This document shows positions 15,421 to 24,254 of a DNA stretch of 64,000 nucleotides, piece after piece. Source of the stretch: Nocardiopsis sp. NRRL B-16309 (GTDB lineage Bacteria; Actinomycetota; Actinomycetes; Streptosporangiales; Streptosporangiaceae); NCBI RefSeq assembly GCF_001279585.1, contig NZ_LGEC01000064.1, forward strand, positions 1-64,000. The letters run 5' to 3'. A program made the position numbers and the translations under genes. Every line of letters starts with the position of its first letter. Positions within the stretch are counted from its first letter, which is position 1. The notes under the pieces are model-generated. The model had not been told where the DNA came from. It worked only from the letters and a program-made list of their open reading frames with translations, and made no database searches.

Positions 15421-16359
15421 TCACCGCTCCGCGCCGTCCGCGGCGCTTTCGAGGTCGGCGCGGAACAGGCCGCCGTCCATCCACACCGCGGCCCTGACCC
15501 CGTCCGCGGCGCCGAGCACGACCAGCGTGGTGGCCACCGGCATGCCGGGAAGCTTGGCGGTGTCCCCCGCGGCCGCGACGCCTGGGACCGTGGTCTGGCC
15601 GGTCTCGTCCACCCGCACCGTGCCGTCGTCGAGGATCTCGCACCCCAGTTCGGCGGCCAGCAGCGCGTGCTGGCGGGTCGGCGCCTTGTGGAACAGGGCC
15701 TGGCGGGTCAGCGTGCGGCCGTCGGAGAACTCGACCGTCACCTCCTCCAGCTGCCCCGTGACCCTGGCCACCGGCGCCGTGTCCACCTTGACCCCGCGCG
15801 CGGCCAGGTGCGCGGCGACCTCCTCCGGCAGTTCCTCGATCCCATGCGTGCACAGCACGACGTCGGTACTGAAGCGGTCGGCGAGGTAGCCGGCGAGCAT
15901 CGCCTCGGCCGGGTCCGCGCTGATCACGGCGAGGGTCTTGCCGGAGACCTCCCACCCGTGGCAGTAGGGGCAGTGGAAGACGCACGAGCCGAACCGCTCC
16001 GCCAGGCCGGGGATGTCGTAGGGCTCGTCCACCTGTCCCGTGGCCAGGACGACGCGGCGGGCGCGCTCCCTGGAGCCGTCGGCGAGGGTGACCTCGAAGT
16101 CGTCGATCGCGCCGCCCGCGGACACCACGCTTCCCCGGCGCACCTCGACCGTGGGGTAGGCGGCCAGCTCCGAGCGCCCGATCGCCAGGAGCTCCGCCGG
16201 ATCGAAGCCGTCCCGGCTGAGCATCATGTGCATCTCGTCCGCGGGCGCGTTGCGCGGTCTGCCGCCGTCCACGACGAGCGTCCTGCGGTGCTGGCGTCCG
16301 AACACGAGCGCCGCGCTCAGTCCCGCCGGGCCGCCGCCGACCACGATGACGTCGTACAC
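15421..16359 (-). CDS. FAD-dependent thioredoxin-reductase-like oxidoreductase (GliT/HlmI-type)
   Basis: 312-residue flavoprotein with an N-terminal FAD site (VIVVGGGPAGLSAA), an active-site dithiol in CPYCHGWE and the C-terminal FAD motif GVAAAGDTA. The CxxCHGxE form is the one seen in dithiol oxidases such as GliT and HlmI and in their many uncharacterised relatives, rather than the CATC-type centre of classical thioredoxin reductase. The GTG start at 16359 has an AAGGAGG four bases upstream. It is divergent from the type II thioesterase gene and shares with it a putative metal-regulator box. It may handle thiol/disulphide chemistry during biosynthesis or release, but a general thiol oxidoreductase role is equally possible. 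Confidence 0.82.
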   Translation of the reverse strand: MYDVIVVGGGPAGLSAALVFGRQHRRTLVVDGGRPRNAPADEMHMMLSRDGFDPAELLAIGRSELAAYPTVEVRRGSVVSAGGAIDDFEVTLADGSRERARRVVLATGQVDEPYDIPGLAERFGSCVFHCPYCHGWEVSGKTLAVISADPAEAMLAGYLADRFSTDVVLCTHGIEELPEEVAAHLAARGVKVDTAPVARVTGQLEEVTVEFSDGRTLTRQALFHKAPTRQHALLAAELGCEILDDGTVRVDETGQTTVPGVAAAGDTAKLPGMPVATTLVVLGAADGVRAAVWMDGGLFRADLESAADGAER

Positions 16360-16376
16360 TCCGCCTCCTTGGTGAT

Positions 16377-16395
16377 AATGAAAACCGTTACCATC
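16377..16395. promoter_or_regulatory. Putative Zur/Fur-family operator (divergent promoter)
   Basis: The 19-mer AATGAAAACCGTTACCATC has the same left half-site (AATGAAAAC) as the box at 53538-53556 and six of nine matches to the ideal right half. It lies in the 79-bp gap between the divergent flavoprotein and thioesterase genes, so it could control both. The assignment to Zur rests on similarity to actinobacterial Zur boxes built on TGAAAAnnnTTTTCA and is tentative. Confidence 0.45.
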
Positions 16396-16438
16396 GATAT
16401 GCTCGCACAACCGAACCCGGAGCGACAGGGAGATACCG

Positions 16439-17176
16439 ATGGAAAACGGATCCGCTACGTGGCTTCGGAGCTTCGTCCCGCGGCCGGACGCCGAACGCCG
16501 GATCGTGTGCCTGGCCCACGGCGGCGGGGGCGCCACGGGCTTCCGGCCGTGGGCCCAGGCCCTGCCCGGAACCGAGGTGATCGCCGTGCAGTACCCCGGC
16601 CGCGAGGACCGGGTGGCCGACGCGTTCCCGCCCGACCTGGCCGCCATGGCCGCGCTGATCGCCGACGAGCTCGCGCCCCTGCTGGACCGGCCCTACGCCC
16701 TGTTCGGTCACAGCATGGGCGCCACCGTCGCCCACGAGGTGGCCCACGCCCTGCGCGACCGGGGCCGACCCGAACCGCTGCGGCTCTTCGCGTCGGGGCG
16801 CGAGGCACCGCACGACGAGGAGGGCGGCAAGGTCCACCTGATGGACGACGACGGGCTGGCCGAGGAGCTGCGGCGGCTGGGCGGCACCGACGCCGAGGTC
16901 CTGCGGGTTCCCGAGCTGCGCGCGATGATACTCGCCTACGTCCGTGAGGACTACCGGCTCATCGAGACCTACCGGGCCCCGTACCGGCCCCCGCTGACCT
17001 GCCCGGTCAGCGTCTTCCTGGGCGCCGCCGACCCGGATCTGGACCCGGCCCGGGCCTCGCGCTGGGCGGAGTCCACCACCGGGCCGACCGACCTGCGGGT
17101 GTTCCCCGGCGACCACTTCTATCTCGTGCCGCACCGCGCCGAGACCCTCGACGCCGTGGCCGCCGCCCTCGGCTGA
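16439..17176 (+). CDS. Type II thioesterase
   Basis: 245-residue alpha/beta hydrolase of the external thioesterase family that accompanies NRPS/PKS clusters (GrsT, YbtT). It has the N-terminal AHGGGGATGFRPWA loop, nucleophile Ser in GHSMGA, and the C-terminal PGDHFYLVP histidine. It normally removes stalled or wrong acyl groups from carrier proteins. ATG start with AGGGAG upstream. It is a single-gene unit that converges on the reductase gene, with a strong hairpin in between. Confidence 0.93.
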   Translation: MENGSATWLRSFVPRPDAERRIVCLAHGGGGATGFRPWAQALPGTEVIAVQYPGREDRVADAFPPDLAAMAALIADELAPLLDRPYALFGHSMGATVAHEVAHALRDRGRPEPLRLFASGREAPHDEEGGKVHLMDDDGLAEELRRLGGTDAEVLRVPELRAMILAYVREDYRLIETYRAPYRPPLTCPVSVFLGAADPDLDPARASRWAESTTGPTDLRVFPGDHFYLVPHRAETLDAVAAALG

Positions 17177-17345
17177 CCCGCCGGTCCCCGCCCGGCCCCC
17201 AGTGCGACGCCGCCGCCCGCGCGGCCCCGCCGGTCCGGCCCGCCGCCCGCACCCGTGCGGTCACTCGGGCGGCCGCCGAGCCGGTGGGCACGTGAGAGGC
17301 GGGTGAGCGGGACGACCGGGCGGGACGACCGGTCGGGGCGGCGAA

Positions 17346-17382
17346 CGGTCGGCCCGAACCGACCAACAGTTCGGGCCGACCG
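17346..17382. terminator. Strong bidirectional hairpin
   Basis: A perfect 14-bp stem, 17346-17359 pairing with 17369-17382, closes a 9-base loop. It lies between the convergent thioesterase and reductase genes and is a good candidate for a shared terminator. The rest of 17177-17409 shows no gene. Confidence 0.65.
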
Positions 17383-17409
17383 GGACAGGGGCGGCGCGGC
17401 CGACCCGGC

Positions 17410-18483
17410 TCAGGCCAGGTCGATCTCGTCGACGAGGGGATCGGCGCGCAGTGCGTCGAGCACCGCGCGCGGATCGAGCACGTCGGCGGCGGCGTGCGCC
17501 CCCGCGGGCACCTTTCCGGCGACCAGGGCACCGACCGTCAGGGCGGCGACCACCCCGCTCAGGGCATAGGACTCCGGCGTCCGCAGCAGCAGCCGGGTCG
17601 GCCCGGACGCGCCCCGCTCACGCGCGCGGGCGTGGAAGAGCAGGGTGTACCAGGAGCCGCCCGCCGCGACGTCGCCGTCGGCAGCCGCGACGACCTCCGG
17701 CACGTGCGCGTCGAGGTCCCCTCCGGCGTCGATGTCCGCCCACGCCCGCGCCAGCGCCTCCGGGATGCGCTCCGAGACGTACACGGTGTAGTTGCGCAGC
17801 TCGTCCACTCCCAGCGACTCGGCCAGCGCCCGGGCCTCGGCGGACAGGAACGGTACGGCGTGGACCCGGCCGCGGAACCCCGGCAGCACCACACCGCGCA
17901 ACGGGGCGAGGCCGTGTTCGACCACCCGCCCGTCCCGCCAGAGCGCCTGCGCGGTGCCGAAACCGGGTCCGCGGGTCAGCAGGGCGTCAACCGCGGAGAG
18001 CGCCCCGATGGCGGTCGCGCCGCCCACGTAGGCGTCCAATCGCGCCGGCGGGCCCTCCTCGGCCAGCAGGCGCGGCAGCAGGCCCGACAGCCCCGGCATC
18101 AGTCCGGCGGAGAAGACCGCCGACCGCCGGGCCAGGGCGTCGGGCGCGTGCTCCGTCAGGGCGGCCATGGCCACCGCGTCGCCCGCCGCGTCCACGTAGT
18201 CGGCCCCGGCCGCCACGGCGGCGCGCGCCACGGTGTCCAGCACCCGGTAGGACGGCCCCGCGCAGTTCACCACGACCGACGTTCCCGCGCAGAACGCCGC
18301 CAGGGAATCCGGGTCCGCCAGGTCCACCCGGACCGCCTCCGCCCGGGTGTCCAGGGAGTCGGCGACGGCCGCGGCCCGGCCGAGGTCGCGTCCGCCGATC
18401 CGCACCGGCCCGAGCCCGTGGCGCACCAGGCGGTCGGCGGTGACCGCCCCGACCGTCCCCGATCCGCCCAGGACCCCGATCAC
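17410..18483 (-). CDS. Saccharopine-dehydrogenase-like NAD(P)-binding reductase
   Basis: 357-residue protein with an N-terminal Rossmann fold (VIGVLGGSGTVGAVTADRL) and saccharopine-dehydrogenase-type core (NCAGPSY, YVDAAGD). GTG start at 18483 overlaps the NRPS stop codon (GTGA). As the last gene of the minus-strand biosynthetic operon it occupies the position of a tailoring reductase. Yersiniabactin and pyochelin use YbtU and PchG, Gfo/Idh/MocA-like enzymes, to reduce a thiazoline to a thiazolidine; this protein is proposed to do a comparable job with a different fold subtype. That function is inference. A true saccharopine dehydrogenase is unlikely because no lysine-metabolism genes are nearby. 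Confidence 0.75.
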   Translation of the reverse strand: MIGVLGGSGTVGAVTADRLVRHGLGPVRIGGRDLGRAAAVADSLDTRAEAVRVDLADPDSLAAFCAGTSVVVNCAGPSYRVLDTVARAAVAAGADYVDAAGDAVAMAALTEHAPDALARRSAVFSAGLMPGLSGLLPRLLAEEGPPARLDAYVGGATAIGALSAVDALLTRGPGFGTAQALWRDGRVVEHGLAPLRGVVLPGFRGRVHAVPFLSAEARALAESLGVDELRNYTVYVSERIPEALARAWADIDAGGDLDAHVPEVVAAADGDVAAGGSWYTLLFHARARERGASGPTRLLLRTPESYALSGVVAALTVGALVAGKVPAGAHAAADVLDPRAVLDALRADPLVDEIDLA

Positions 18484-20435
18484 CGGGTCTCCCCGAGCGC
18501 CGCGCGCACACCCGCGACCGTCGGCGCGTCCAGGAAGTCGCGCACGCCCAGCGTCACCCCGGTCTCCTTCACCAGCCTGGCGATGGCGCGCACGGCCAGC
18601 AGGGAGTCGCCGCCGAGCTGGAAGAAGTCCGTGCTCCGGTCGAGCACCGGCACCTGGAGCACGTCCTCCCACACCTGCGCGATGAGCCGTTCGGTGTCGT
18701 CGCGCGGCGGCCCGGCGACCACCTCGCTCCGGGCGGTGTCCAGCCGGCCCAGGCGCAGGCCGTCGTCACCGGCCTCCCGTTCCGCGGGCAGCGCGACGAC
18801 CCGGTCCCAGGCGGGCCCGTCGGCGAGGTCCTCGACCAGCCGCACCAGCTCCTGGAAGGCATCGTCGACCTCCGCCGGGTCGAACAGCTCCTCGACCAGG
18901 GAGAAGACGATGGCCATCTCGTCGTTGAGCTCGTAGACCCGCGCCTCCAGCGCCACCTGCGGCGTGCGCAGCTGGTGGTAGAAGTCACCGAAGGAGATCT
19001 CCCCCAGCGGCCCCACCGAGGAGGGGTGGCGGGCGCCGATCGCCGCGTCCATGCCCAGGGTGCTCTGGAACACGATCGGCGCGACCGGGCGGGTGGTGTC
19101 GCGCCGCCGGGCCAGTTCGCGCGAGACCTCGACGCCGGAGACGAGGTTGTGCGCCGCGTGCTCGCCGAAGACCCGCTGCGCGCGGGTCGCGAGGTCGGTG
19201 AAGGTCGCCCCCGAGGGCAGCTCCATCGGGATCAGCATGGTGGAGGCGAAGGCGCCCACCACCCGGTGGATGTCGGGGTGCAGCGGCAGGCGGTTGAGCT
19301 GGAGGGAGTTGAGCAGCAGGTCCCGGTGGCCCGCCCAGCGGGCCAGCACGACGGAGAACGCGGTCAGCAGCGCCGTGGACGGTGTGACGTCGCGGCCGGC
19401 GCACGCCTCCTTCAGCGCCGCCCACCGCGCGGTGGACAGGTGCGCCTCCCGGAGCCCCATCAGGGTGGGGCTCACGTCCTTGGGGTCGGTGCGCAGGGGC
19501 AGCGCGGGCGGGTCGGGCAGCGCGTCCAGCCGCGACCACCACCAGTCCCGGTCGTCGCTCCACGCCTGCGTCTGCGGGAGCCGTTGGAGGGCGTCGACGT
19601 AGTCCCCGAAGTCGATCTCCAGCGGCGCCAGGGCGGCGTTCCAGTCCGAGGACAGGGTGAGCAGTTCGCGGTTGAGCACGGTCGCCGACCACCCGTCGAA
19701 GACCAGCAGGTTCATCGCCGTGTGCAGCCGCCCCCGGTCACCGGGCAGCAGGGAGAGCCGCACGTCCAGGCCCGGTCCGCGCGTGGCGTCGGGCCCGCGC
19801 GTGGCCATCTCCCGCCGGACGCGGTCGAGGGTGGCCTCGACGTCGGCGGCGGTCTCCTCGCGCAGGTCGTACACGCGCAGTTCCGGGACGGCGCCCGGGG
19901 CGTCGGGGGGCAGGACGTACTGGCGCCCCTCGGCGGTGACCCGGGCGCGCAGCGTGGGCTGGTGCTCGGTGAGGCGTTCGATGGCGTCGGTGAGCGCGTC
20001 GGCCGCCTCCTCCGGATCGACGCCGGTCAGTCCGACGTCGCCGTAGAAGTGGGCGGACTCGTACGACAGCTCCCAGCCGCCCTGTTGGCCGACGAAGTAG
20101 CCCTGTTGCAGCGGCATGAGGGGGAAGGACGCGGTCGGGTCCGGCCGTCGCACCACGTCGATGGGCAGCTCGCGGACCTCGCCGGGCGCGGTGGCGCGGC
20201 GGCGGACGAGGTCGGCGAGTTCGCCGAAGGTCACCTCCACTGTGACGTCGGACAGTGCCAGGACCACGGAGAGGCGGGTGCGGACGAGGGCCGCCATGCG
20301 CACGGCCAGGACGGAGTCGCCGCCCAGGCGCAGGAAGCTCGCGTCCGGTGTGATCGCCTCCGGGTCCAGGTCCAGCAGTCGGGCCCAGATGTCGGCGAGT
20401 TCCGTGTCGACGGAGTCGGCGGCGGGGGTGGTCAT
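18480..20435 (-). CDS. NRPS fragment PCP-Cy-PCP without adenylation domain
   Basis: 651-residue protein with two carrier domains (Ser41 and Ser611, both in LGGDS) around one heterocyclisation-type condensation domain (about 90-540). The layout equals the C-terminal PCP1-Cy2-PCP2 portion of yersiniabactin HMWP2, here as an independent protein. The Cy motif reads NLLVFDGWS: the usual first Asp of DxxxxDxxS is Asn242, while Asp247 and Ser250 are kept. The Cy-type features FQSTLGMD and LRTPQVALEARVYE are present. The ATG at 20435 is preferred (GGAG six bases upstream) over a TTG at 20447. Both carriers must be loaded by an adenylation domain encoded elsewhere. GTGA overlap with the downstream reductase gene. 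Confidence 0.92.
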   Translation of the reverse strand: MTTPAADSVDTELADIWARLLDLDPEAITPDASFLRLGGDSVLAVRMAALVRTRLSVVLALSDVTVEVTFGELADLVRRRATAPGEVRELPIDVVRRPDPTASFPLMPLQQGYFVGQQGGWELSYESAHFYGDVGLTGVDPEEAADALTDAIERLTEHQPTLRARVTAEGRQYVLPPDAPGAVPELRVYDLREETAADVEATLDRVRREMATRGPDATRGPGLDVRLSLLPGDRGRLHTAMNLLVFDGWSATVLNRELLTLSSDWNAALAPLEIDFGDYVDALQRLPQTQAWSDDRDWWWSRLDALPDPPALPLRTDPKDVSPTLMGLREAHLSTARWAALKEACAGRDVTPSTALLTAFSVVLARWAGHRDLLLNSLQLNRLPLHPDIHRVVGAFASTMLIPMELPSGATFTDLATRAQRVFGEHAAHNLVSGVEVSRELARRRDTTRPVAPIVFQSTLGMDAAIGARHPSSVGPLGEISFGDFYHQLRTPQVALEARVYELNDEMAIVFSLVEELFDPAEVDDAFQELVRLVEDLADGPAWDRVVALPAEREAGDDGLRLGRLDTARSEVVAGPPRDDTERLIAQVWEDVLQVPVLDRSTDFFQLGGDSLLAVRAIARLVKETGVTLGVRDFLDAPTVAGVRAALGETR

Positions 20436-20447
20436 GGGTGGCTCCAA

Positions 20448-21560
20448 TCAGCGTGCGGCGAGCAGGAGCCGCTGGGAGAGTGCATCGAGCGGCTCCGTGG
20501 GGTGCGGAAGGTCGACGAGGACGCGCAGCCCGGCGCCGTGGAGCGCCTCGCGCCACTCCCGCCGGGTGAGGTAGGTGCGCTCGGTCCCGGCGCGCAGGTC
20601 CTGGCGTGCGGCGCGCCCCGACAGCAGGAAGGGCATCGAGGTGAGCGACTGGTGGGGCTCGCGGCAGGTCTCGATGAGCAGCAGCCGGCCGTCCGGGGCG
20701 AGCAGGTCGGCGACCTGGCCAAGCAGGCGGGGCACGTGCGGCGCGTTGTGCGCGGTGTTGGCCGCCACGACCAGGTCGAAGGGGCCGGTCGTCTCGGGCA
20801 GGCCGGTGGCGAAGTCCAGCACCTCGAACCTCAGGAAGGGGTGGGGGAAGCGGCCGCGGGCCAGGTCCAGGAAGAAGGGCGAGAGGTCGGTGAAGCGGTA
20901 CTCGGCCGTCCTGCCGTCCAGGGCGGGCAGCAGGTCGGCTGAGGTCGCCCCGATGCCCGCCCCCAGTTCGAGGACGCGCAGGCCGTCGGGCCCGGCGGCG
21001 CGCAGGTGTCGCACGGTGTCGGCCGCCGCGGCGTTGAGGTAGCGGCTGAAGGGGTTGTCACGGTAGACGGCCTCGGCCACGGCGGTGTCGCCGCCGGGGA
21101 AGAGCAGGGACTGGGCGCTGACCTCGTCGCGCAGCAGGCGCGGCAGCTCGCGCAGGGTGCGGAGCAGGAACGCGGTCAGGGCCGGCGGGAAGCCCAGTCC
21201 GGCCCGCGCCCGGTCCAGGTCGCGGCGCACCGCGGCCAGGTCGCGCCGTCGCGGCGGGGCGGCGAGCCGGAATGCGGAGCCCTCCGCCGTCACCATCCCC
21301 TCGTCGGCCAGGGCGGCGATCCAGTGGCCGGGGATCCACCGGTGGCGTTCGGCCGCGCCGAAGGCGTCGGCGACCTCGTCGGCGGTCCAGGGGCCGGGGC
21401 CGGCGGCGGCGCCCACCCCGGCCGCGACGGCGCGCAGGACGGCCAGGTCGAGTCGGCGGGCGAGGTCGGGGAACGCGCTCAGGTCGTGGTCGCCCGCGGC
21501 GGCGCGCCCGGCGCGGTGCGCGGACACGGAGAGCGCGGGCCCGGTGGCCTCGGCGGTCAC
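20448..21560 (-). CDS. Free-standing PKS-type C-methyltransferase (second copy)
   Basis: 370-residue SAM methyltransferase paralogous along its length to the plus-strand enzyme at 13609-14760: shared RHRWIxxxWIAAL-type helix, LLRDEV...QSLLFPGGD, VLELGAGIGATSADLL, RFTDLSPFFLDL, DLVVAANTAHNA and LLAPDGRLLLIETCRE. GTG start overlaps the stop of the FAD enzyme gene (GTGA). It is followed 12 bases later by the PCP-Cy-PCP gene. With its paralogue it may replace the two embedded methyltransferases of HMWP1. Each would then act at a different position; which one is not decidable from sequence. Confidence 0.85.
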   Translation of the reverse strand: MTAEATGPALSVSAHRAGRAAAGDHDLSAFPDLARRLDLAVLRAVAAGVGAAAGPGPWTADEVADAFGAAERHRWIPGHWIAALADEGMVTAEGSAFRLAAPPRRRDLAAVRRDLDRARAGLGFPPALTAFLLRTLRELPRLLRDEVSAQSLLFPGGDTAVAEAVYRDNPFSRYLNAAAADTVRHLRAAGPDGLRVLELGAGIGATSADLLPALDGRTAEYRFTDLSPFFLDLARGRFPHPFLRFEVLDFATGLPETTGPFDLVVAANTAHNAPHVPRLLGQVADLLAPDGRLLLIETCREPHQSLTSMPFLLSGRAARQDLRAGTERTYLTRREWREALHGAGLRVLVDLPHPTEPLDALSQRLLLAAR

Positions 21561-22915
21561 AGCGCCGGTCGCTCGAACGGCGGGGACGCGGTGGCGGGGA
21601 TCCGGCTCGCGCGTTCGACGCGCTCGACGATGTCGGGGTCGGCCAGCACGTCGGGGGGCGCCACGAGCATCATCACGTCGAAGAAGGTGCGGTTGACCAC
21701 CGGGTCGACCATGGCGGCGTGCAGCAGGCGCCCGCTCTGTTCGGCCGCCTGGCGCGCCTCCTCGGTGACGGGGGTGTCGGGGTCGGCGAGGTAGGCGGTG
21801 TCGGCGCCGACGGCGACCTGCCAGAAGCGGTCGAGGTCGGGGGCCAGGCTCCGGTGGAAGGCCGCGGCGTCGTCGGCCGTGGCGCCGCCCCCGGCCCACT
21901 CCCCCAGCGCCACGGCGCTCAGGGCCGCGGCGGACATGCCCTGGGCGTAGACGGGGTTGAGCGCGCACAGGGCGTCGCCCAGCACGATCAGCCCGGCGGG
22001 CCAGTGCTCCATCTCCTCGACGTGGTGGCGCTCGTTGGCCATGCGCCGGAAGCCGCGGACGGGCCCGAGCGGCTCGGCCTCGCGGATCGTGTCGTACAGG
22101 ACGGGGTCGCGCAGGCCGCGCGCGAACTCCAGGAAGCCCGCCTCGTCGGTGGGCGGGTGGTCGTCGAGGTAGCCGAAGAGGGACACGTGCCAGCGCCCGT
22201 CCTCGATCGGCACCAGGGCGCCGCCGTGCAGGGTCTGGGCGGGGTGGTTGCCCAGGGAGATGATCCGCCAGTCGTCGGCGAAGCCCTCGGGCACCCGGTA
22301 GTAGCGGCTGGCGTAGCCCGCCCGGGAGTCGACGACGGTGGACCGCGGCCGGCCCAGGCCCGTCGACGCCACCCAGTCGAGCACGTGCGAGGACCGGCCG
22401 CTCGCGTCGACCACCAGGTCGGCGGCGACCTCCTCGGTCGTGCCCGCCCGGTCGCGGACGCGGAGCCCGCGCACCCGGGCGCCGTCGCCGAGCAGTCCGA
22501 CGGCCTCGGCTCCCTCGCGCACCCGCACCGCCTCCAGGGCGGCGACCCGGGAGCGGGCCACCGACTCGATCAGCTCGCGGCTGGCGGAGGGGACCACGTG
22601 AGTGGGCGCGAACCGGGTGCACCATCCCGCGGCGCTGAGCCACAGGTGGTCCCAGGGGGCGCGCAGTTCGACGGCTCCCGCGGCGCGCAGGTCGGCGCCG
22701 AAGCCGGGCAGCAGCTGCTCCAGGGCCTCCTGGCCGGAGCACATGAGCGAGTGCAGGTGTCGGCTCTGCGGGACGCCGGGGCGGGACCGGACGTCCTCGG
22801 GCAGCCGGTCCCGCTCCAACAGGGTGACCCGCTCGGTGTGGCGGGCGAGCGCGGCGGCCGCCGTGAGCCCGGCCAGGCCCGAGCCGATGACGACGGTGTG
22901 TCCGATGGGCGCCAA
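21557..22915 (-). CDS. FAD-dependent monooxygenase/hydroxylase
   Basis: 452-residue flavoprotein with GSGLAGLTAAAALA near the N-terminus, a mid-protein DLVVDASGR motif and a C-terminal GDALCALNPVYAQGM FAD motif. The opening RPGVPQSRHLHSLM is typical of the actinomycete hydroxylase/epoxidase group related to polyether epoxidases and aromatic hydroxylases. The start is a TTG with GGAGGA six bases upstream. It is the first gene of the minus-strand operon, 41 bases downstream of a perfect 9-1-9 palindrome. Likely an oxidative tailoring step on the metallophore; exact substrate unknown. Confidence 0.85.
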   Translation of the reverse strand: MAPIGHTVVIGSGLAGLTAAAALARHTERVTLLERDRLPEDVRSRPGVPQSRHLHSLMCSGQEALEQLLPGFGADLRAAGAVELRAPWDHLWLSAAGWCTRFAPTHVVPSASRELIESVARSRVAALEAVRVREGAEAVGLLGDGARVRGLRVRDRAGTTEEVAADLVVDASGRSSHVLDWVASTGLGRPRSTVVDSRAGYASRYYRVPEGFADDWRIISLGNHPAQTLHGGALVPIEDGRWHVSLFGYLDDHPPTDEAGFLEFARGLRDPVLYDTIREAEPLGPVRGFRRMANERHHVEEMEHWPAGLIVLGDALCALNPVYAQGMSAAALSAVALGEWAGGGATADDAAAFHRSLAPDLDRFWQVAVGADTAYLADPDTPVTEEARQAAEQSGRLLHAAMVDPVVNRTFFDVMMLVAPPDVLADPDIVERVERASRIPATASPPFERPAL

Positions 22916-22955
22916 GGAGTTCCTCCGGGGGTCGGTGTCCCGAGGAAGCTTAGTC

Positions 22956-22974
22956 GGAAATGATTATCATTTCC
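22956..22974. promoter_or_regulatory. Perfect Fur/Zur-type palindrome upstream of the minus operon
   Basis: GGAAATGATTATCATTTCC is a perfect 9-1-9 dyad with the NATGATNATCATN core shared by Fur-family boxes. It lies 41 bases before the TTG of the FAD enzyme, where a repressor would block transcription. It does not resemble the IdeR/DmdR boxes found elsewhere in the window. The remainder of the gap to 23255 shows no gene. Confidence 0.65.
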
Positions 22975-23255
22975 ATACTTTGGGCCGAAATGGGCCAGTA
23001 CGGCGTCCGTACGGGGTCCGCACGGGCCATGGTGGAGCCGGAGTGCCCGGGATCGGGGGTCCGGACGCGGGCGCTCCGGGCCAAGTCGCTCGGAGGCGGG
23101 GCCGGGGTCGGTCGGTGATCAGGGGTGCCGGGCGCGATGGAGGAGGCCGCGGGGCGGTCAACAGGCTCGACCGGGTCAGGCGGCGAACCGGACGGCGCGC
23201 AGGAGCGGCGAGCGGTAGGCGGAAGGGCGGGCGCGACGGACGGGGCCGCGGGCGG

Positions 23256-24254
23256 TCAGCGGGTTCCGGCGTCCTGGACGACGCGCACCGGGGCGCCGGC
23301 GTAGAAGGCCACGATGTCCTCCAGCGCCTGCTCGTAGAAGACCTGGTAGTTCTGGCGGGTGACGTAGCCCAGGTGCGGCGTGAGCACCGTGCGCGGCGCG
23401 TCGAGCAGGGGGTCCTTCGGACCGAGCGGTTCGCGGTCGAACACGTCCAGGCCCGCTCCGCCGAGGCGCCCCGACTCCAGCGCCCGGCACAGCGCCGCGG
23501 TGTCGACCAGCCCGGACCGGGCGGTGTTGACGAGCACGGCGCCGGTCTTCATCAGCGCGAAGTCGGGCTCCCCGATGGTGTGGCGCGAGCGCTCGCTGAG
23601 CCGCAGGTGCAGGGAGACGACATCGGACGCGGCGAGGAGTTCCTCCTTGGCGACCGGCTCCACGCCCGTCTCACGGGCCCGGCCGGGGTCGAGGTTGGTG
23701 CTCCAGGCCAGCACCCGCATGCCGAAGGCCCGCCCGACCGTGGCGACCCGCGTGCCGATGCGGCCCAGCCCGATCACGCCCAGGGTCGAGCCCTCCAGCG
23801 CCTCCCCCACCGTGGACTGCCACCGGCCCTCGCGCACGGCGCGGTCCTCGGCGATCAGGTGTCGGCGCAGCGCCGTGACCAGGGCCCAGGTGAGCTCCGC
23901 GGGGCCCGCCGAGGAGGAGTCCGTCCCGCAGACCATGACGCCCAGATCCGCCTCGATCGCGCTGTTCTTGCGCCCGGTCGTGACGACCAGCCGCAGGTCG
24001 GGGAGCCGTTCCACGACCGCCCGCCGCAGCGGGGTGCGCTCGCGCATGAGCACGACCGCCTGGCAGCCGTCGAGCGCCGCGACCAGTGCGTCGTCGTCGG
24101 CCAGCGGTTCACGGTGGACGGAGAGCTCCAGGTCCAGGGGCGCCTCCGACCATGGCGCGAAGGAGGTGGCGACGCCCTGGTAGTCGTCGAGGACCGCGAC
24201 GCGCACGGGCCCGGCCGGCGTCGGGGCGGGGTCCCGGTCAGCGCTGTTCTGCAT
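23256..24254 (-). CDS. D-2-hydroxyacid dehydrogenase (SerA-like)
   Basis: 332-residue NAD-dependent dehydrogenase of the D-isomer-specific family. It has the nucleotide-binding motif GLGRIGTRVA, the NTARSGLVD segment carrying the catalytic Arg region, GAGLDVFDREPL with the Glu region and LTPHLGY with the catalytic His. Short compared with full SerA, no ACT domain. ATG start with GAGGAGG upstream. It probably reduces a 2-keto acid such as a glyoxylate- or phosphohydroxypyruvate-like substrate. It lies beyond the palindrome at 22956 and is not obviously part of the metallophore operon. Confidence 0.88.
   Translation of the reverse strand: MQNSADRDPAPTPAGPVRVAVLDDYQGVATSFAPWSEAPLDLELSVHREPLADDDALVAALDGCQAVVLMRERTPLRRAVVERLPDLRLVVTTGRKNSAIEADLGVMVCGTDSSSAGPAELTWALVTALRRHLIAEDRAVREGRWQSTVGEALEGSTLGVIGLGRIGTRVATVGRAFGMRVLAWSTNLDPGRARETGVEPVAKEELLAASDVVSLHLRLSERSRHTIGEPDFALMKTGAVLVNTARSGLVDTAALCRALESGRLGGAGLDVFDREPLGPKDPLLDAPRTVLTPHLGYVTRQNYQVFYEQALEDIVAFYAGAPVRVVQDAGTR

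Noticed and set aside
17410..18483. Opine-metallophore dehydrogenase (staphylopine type)
   Set aside because: No nicotianamine-synthase-like gene is present and the gene is coupled to NRPS genes, so a thiazoline-type reductase fits better.
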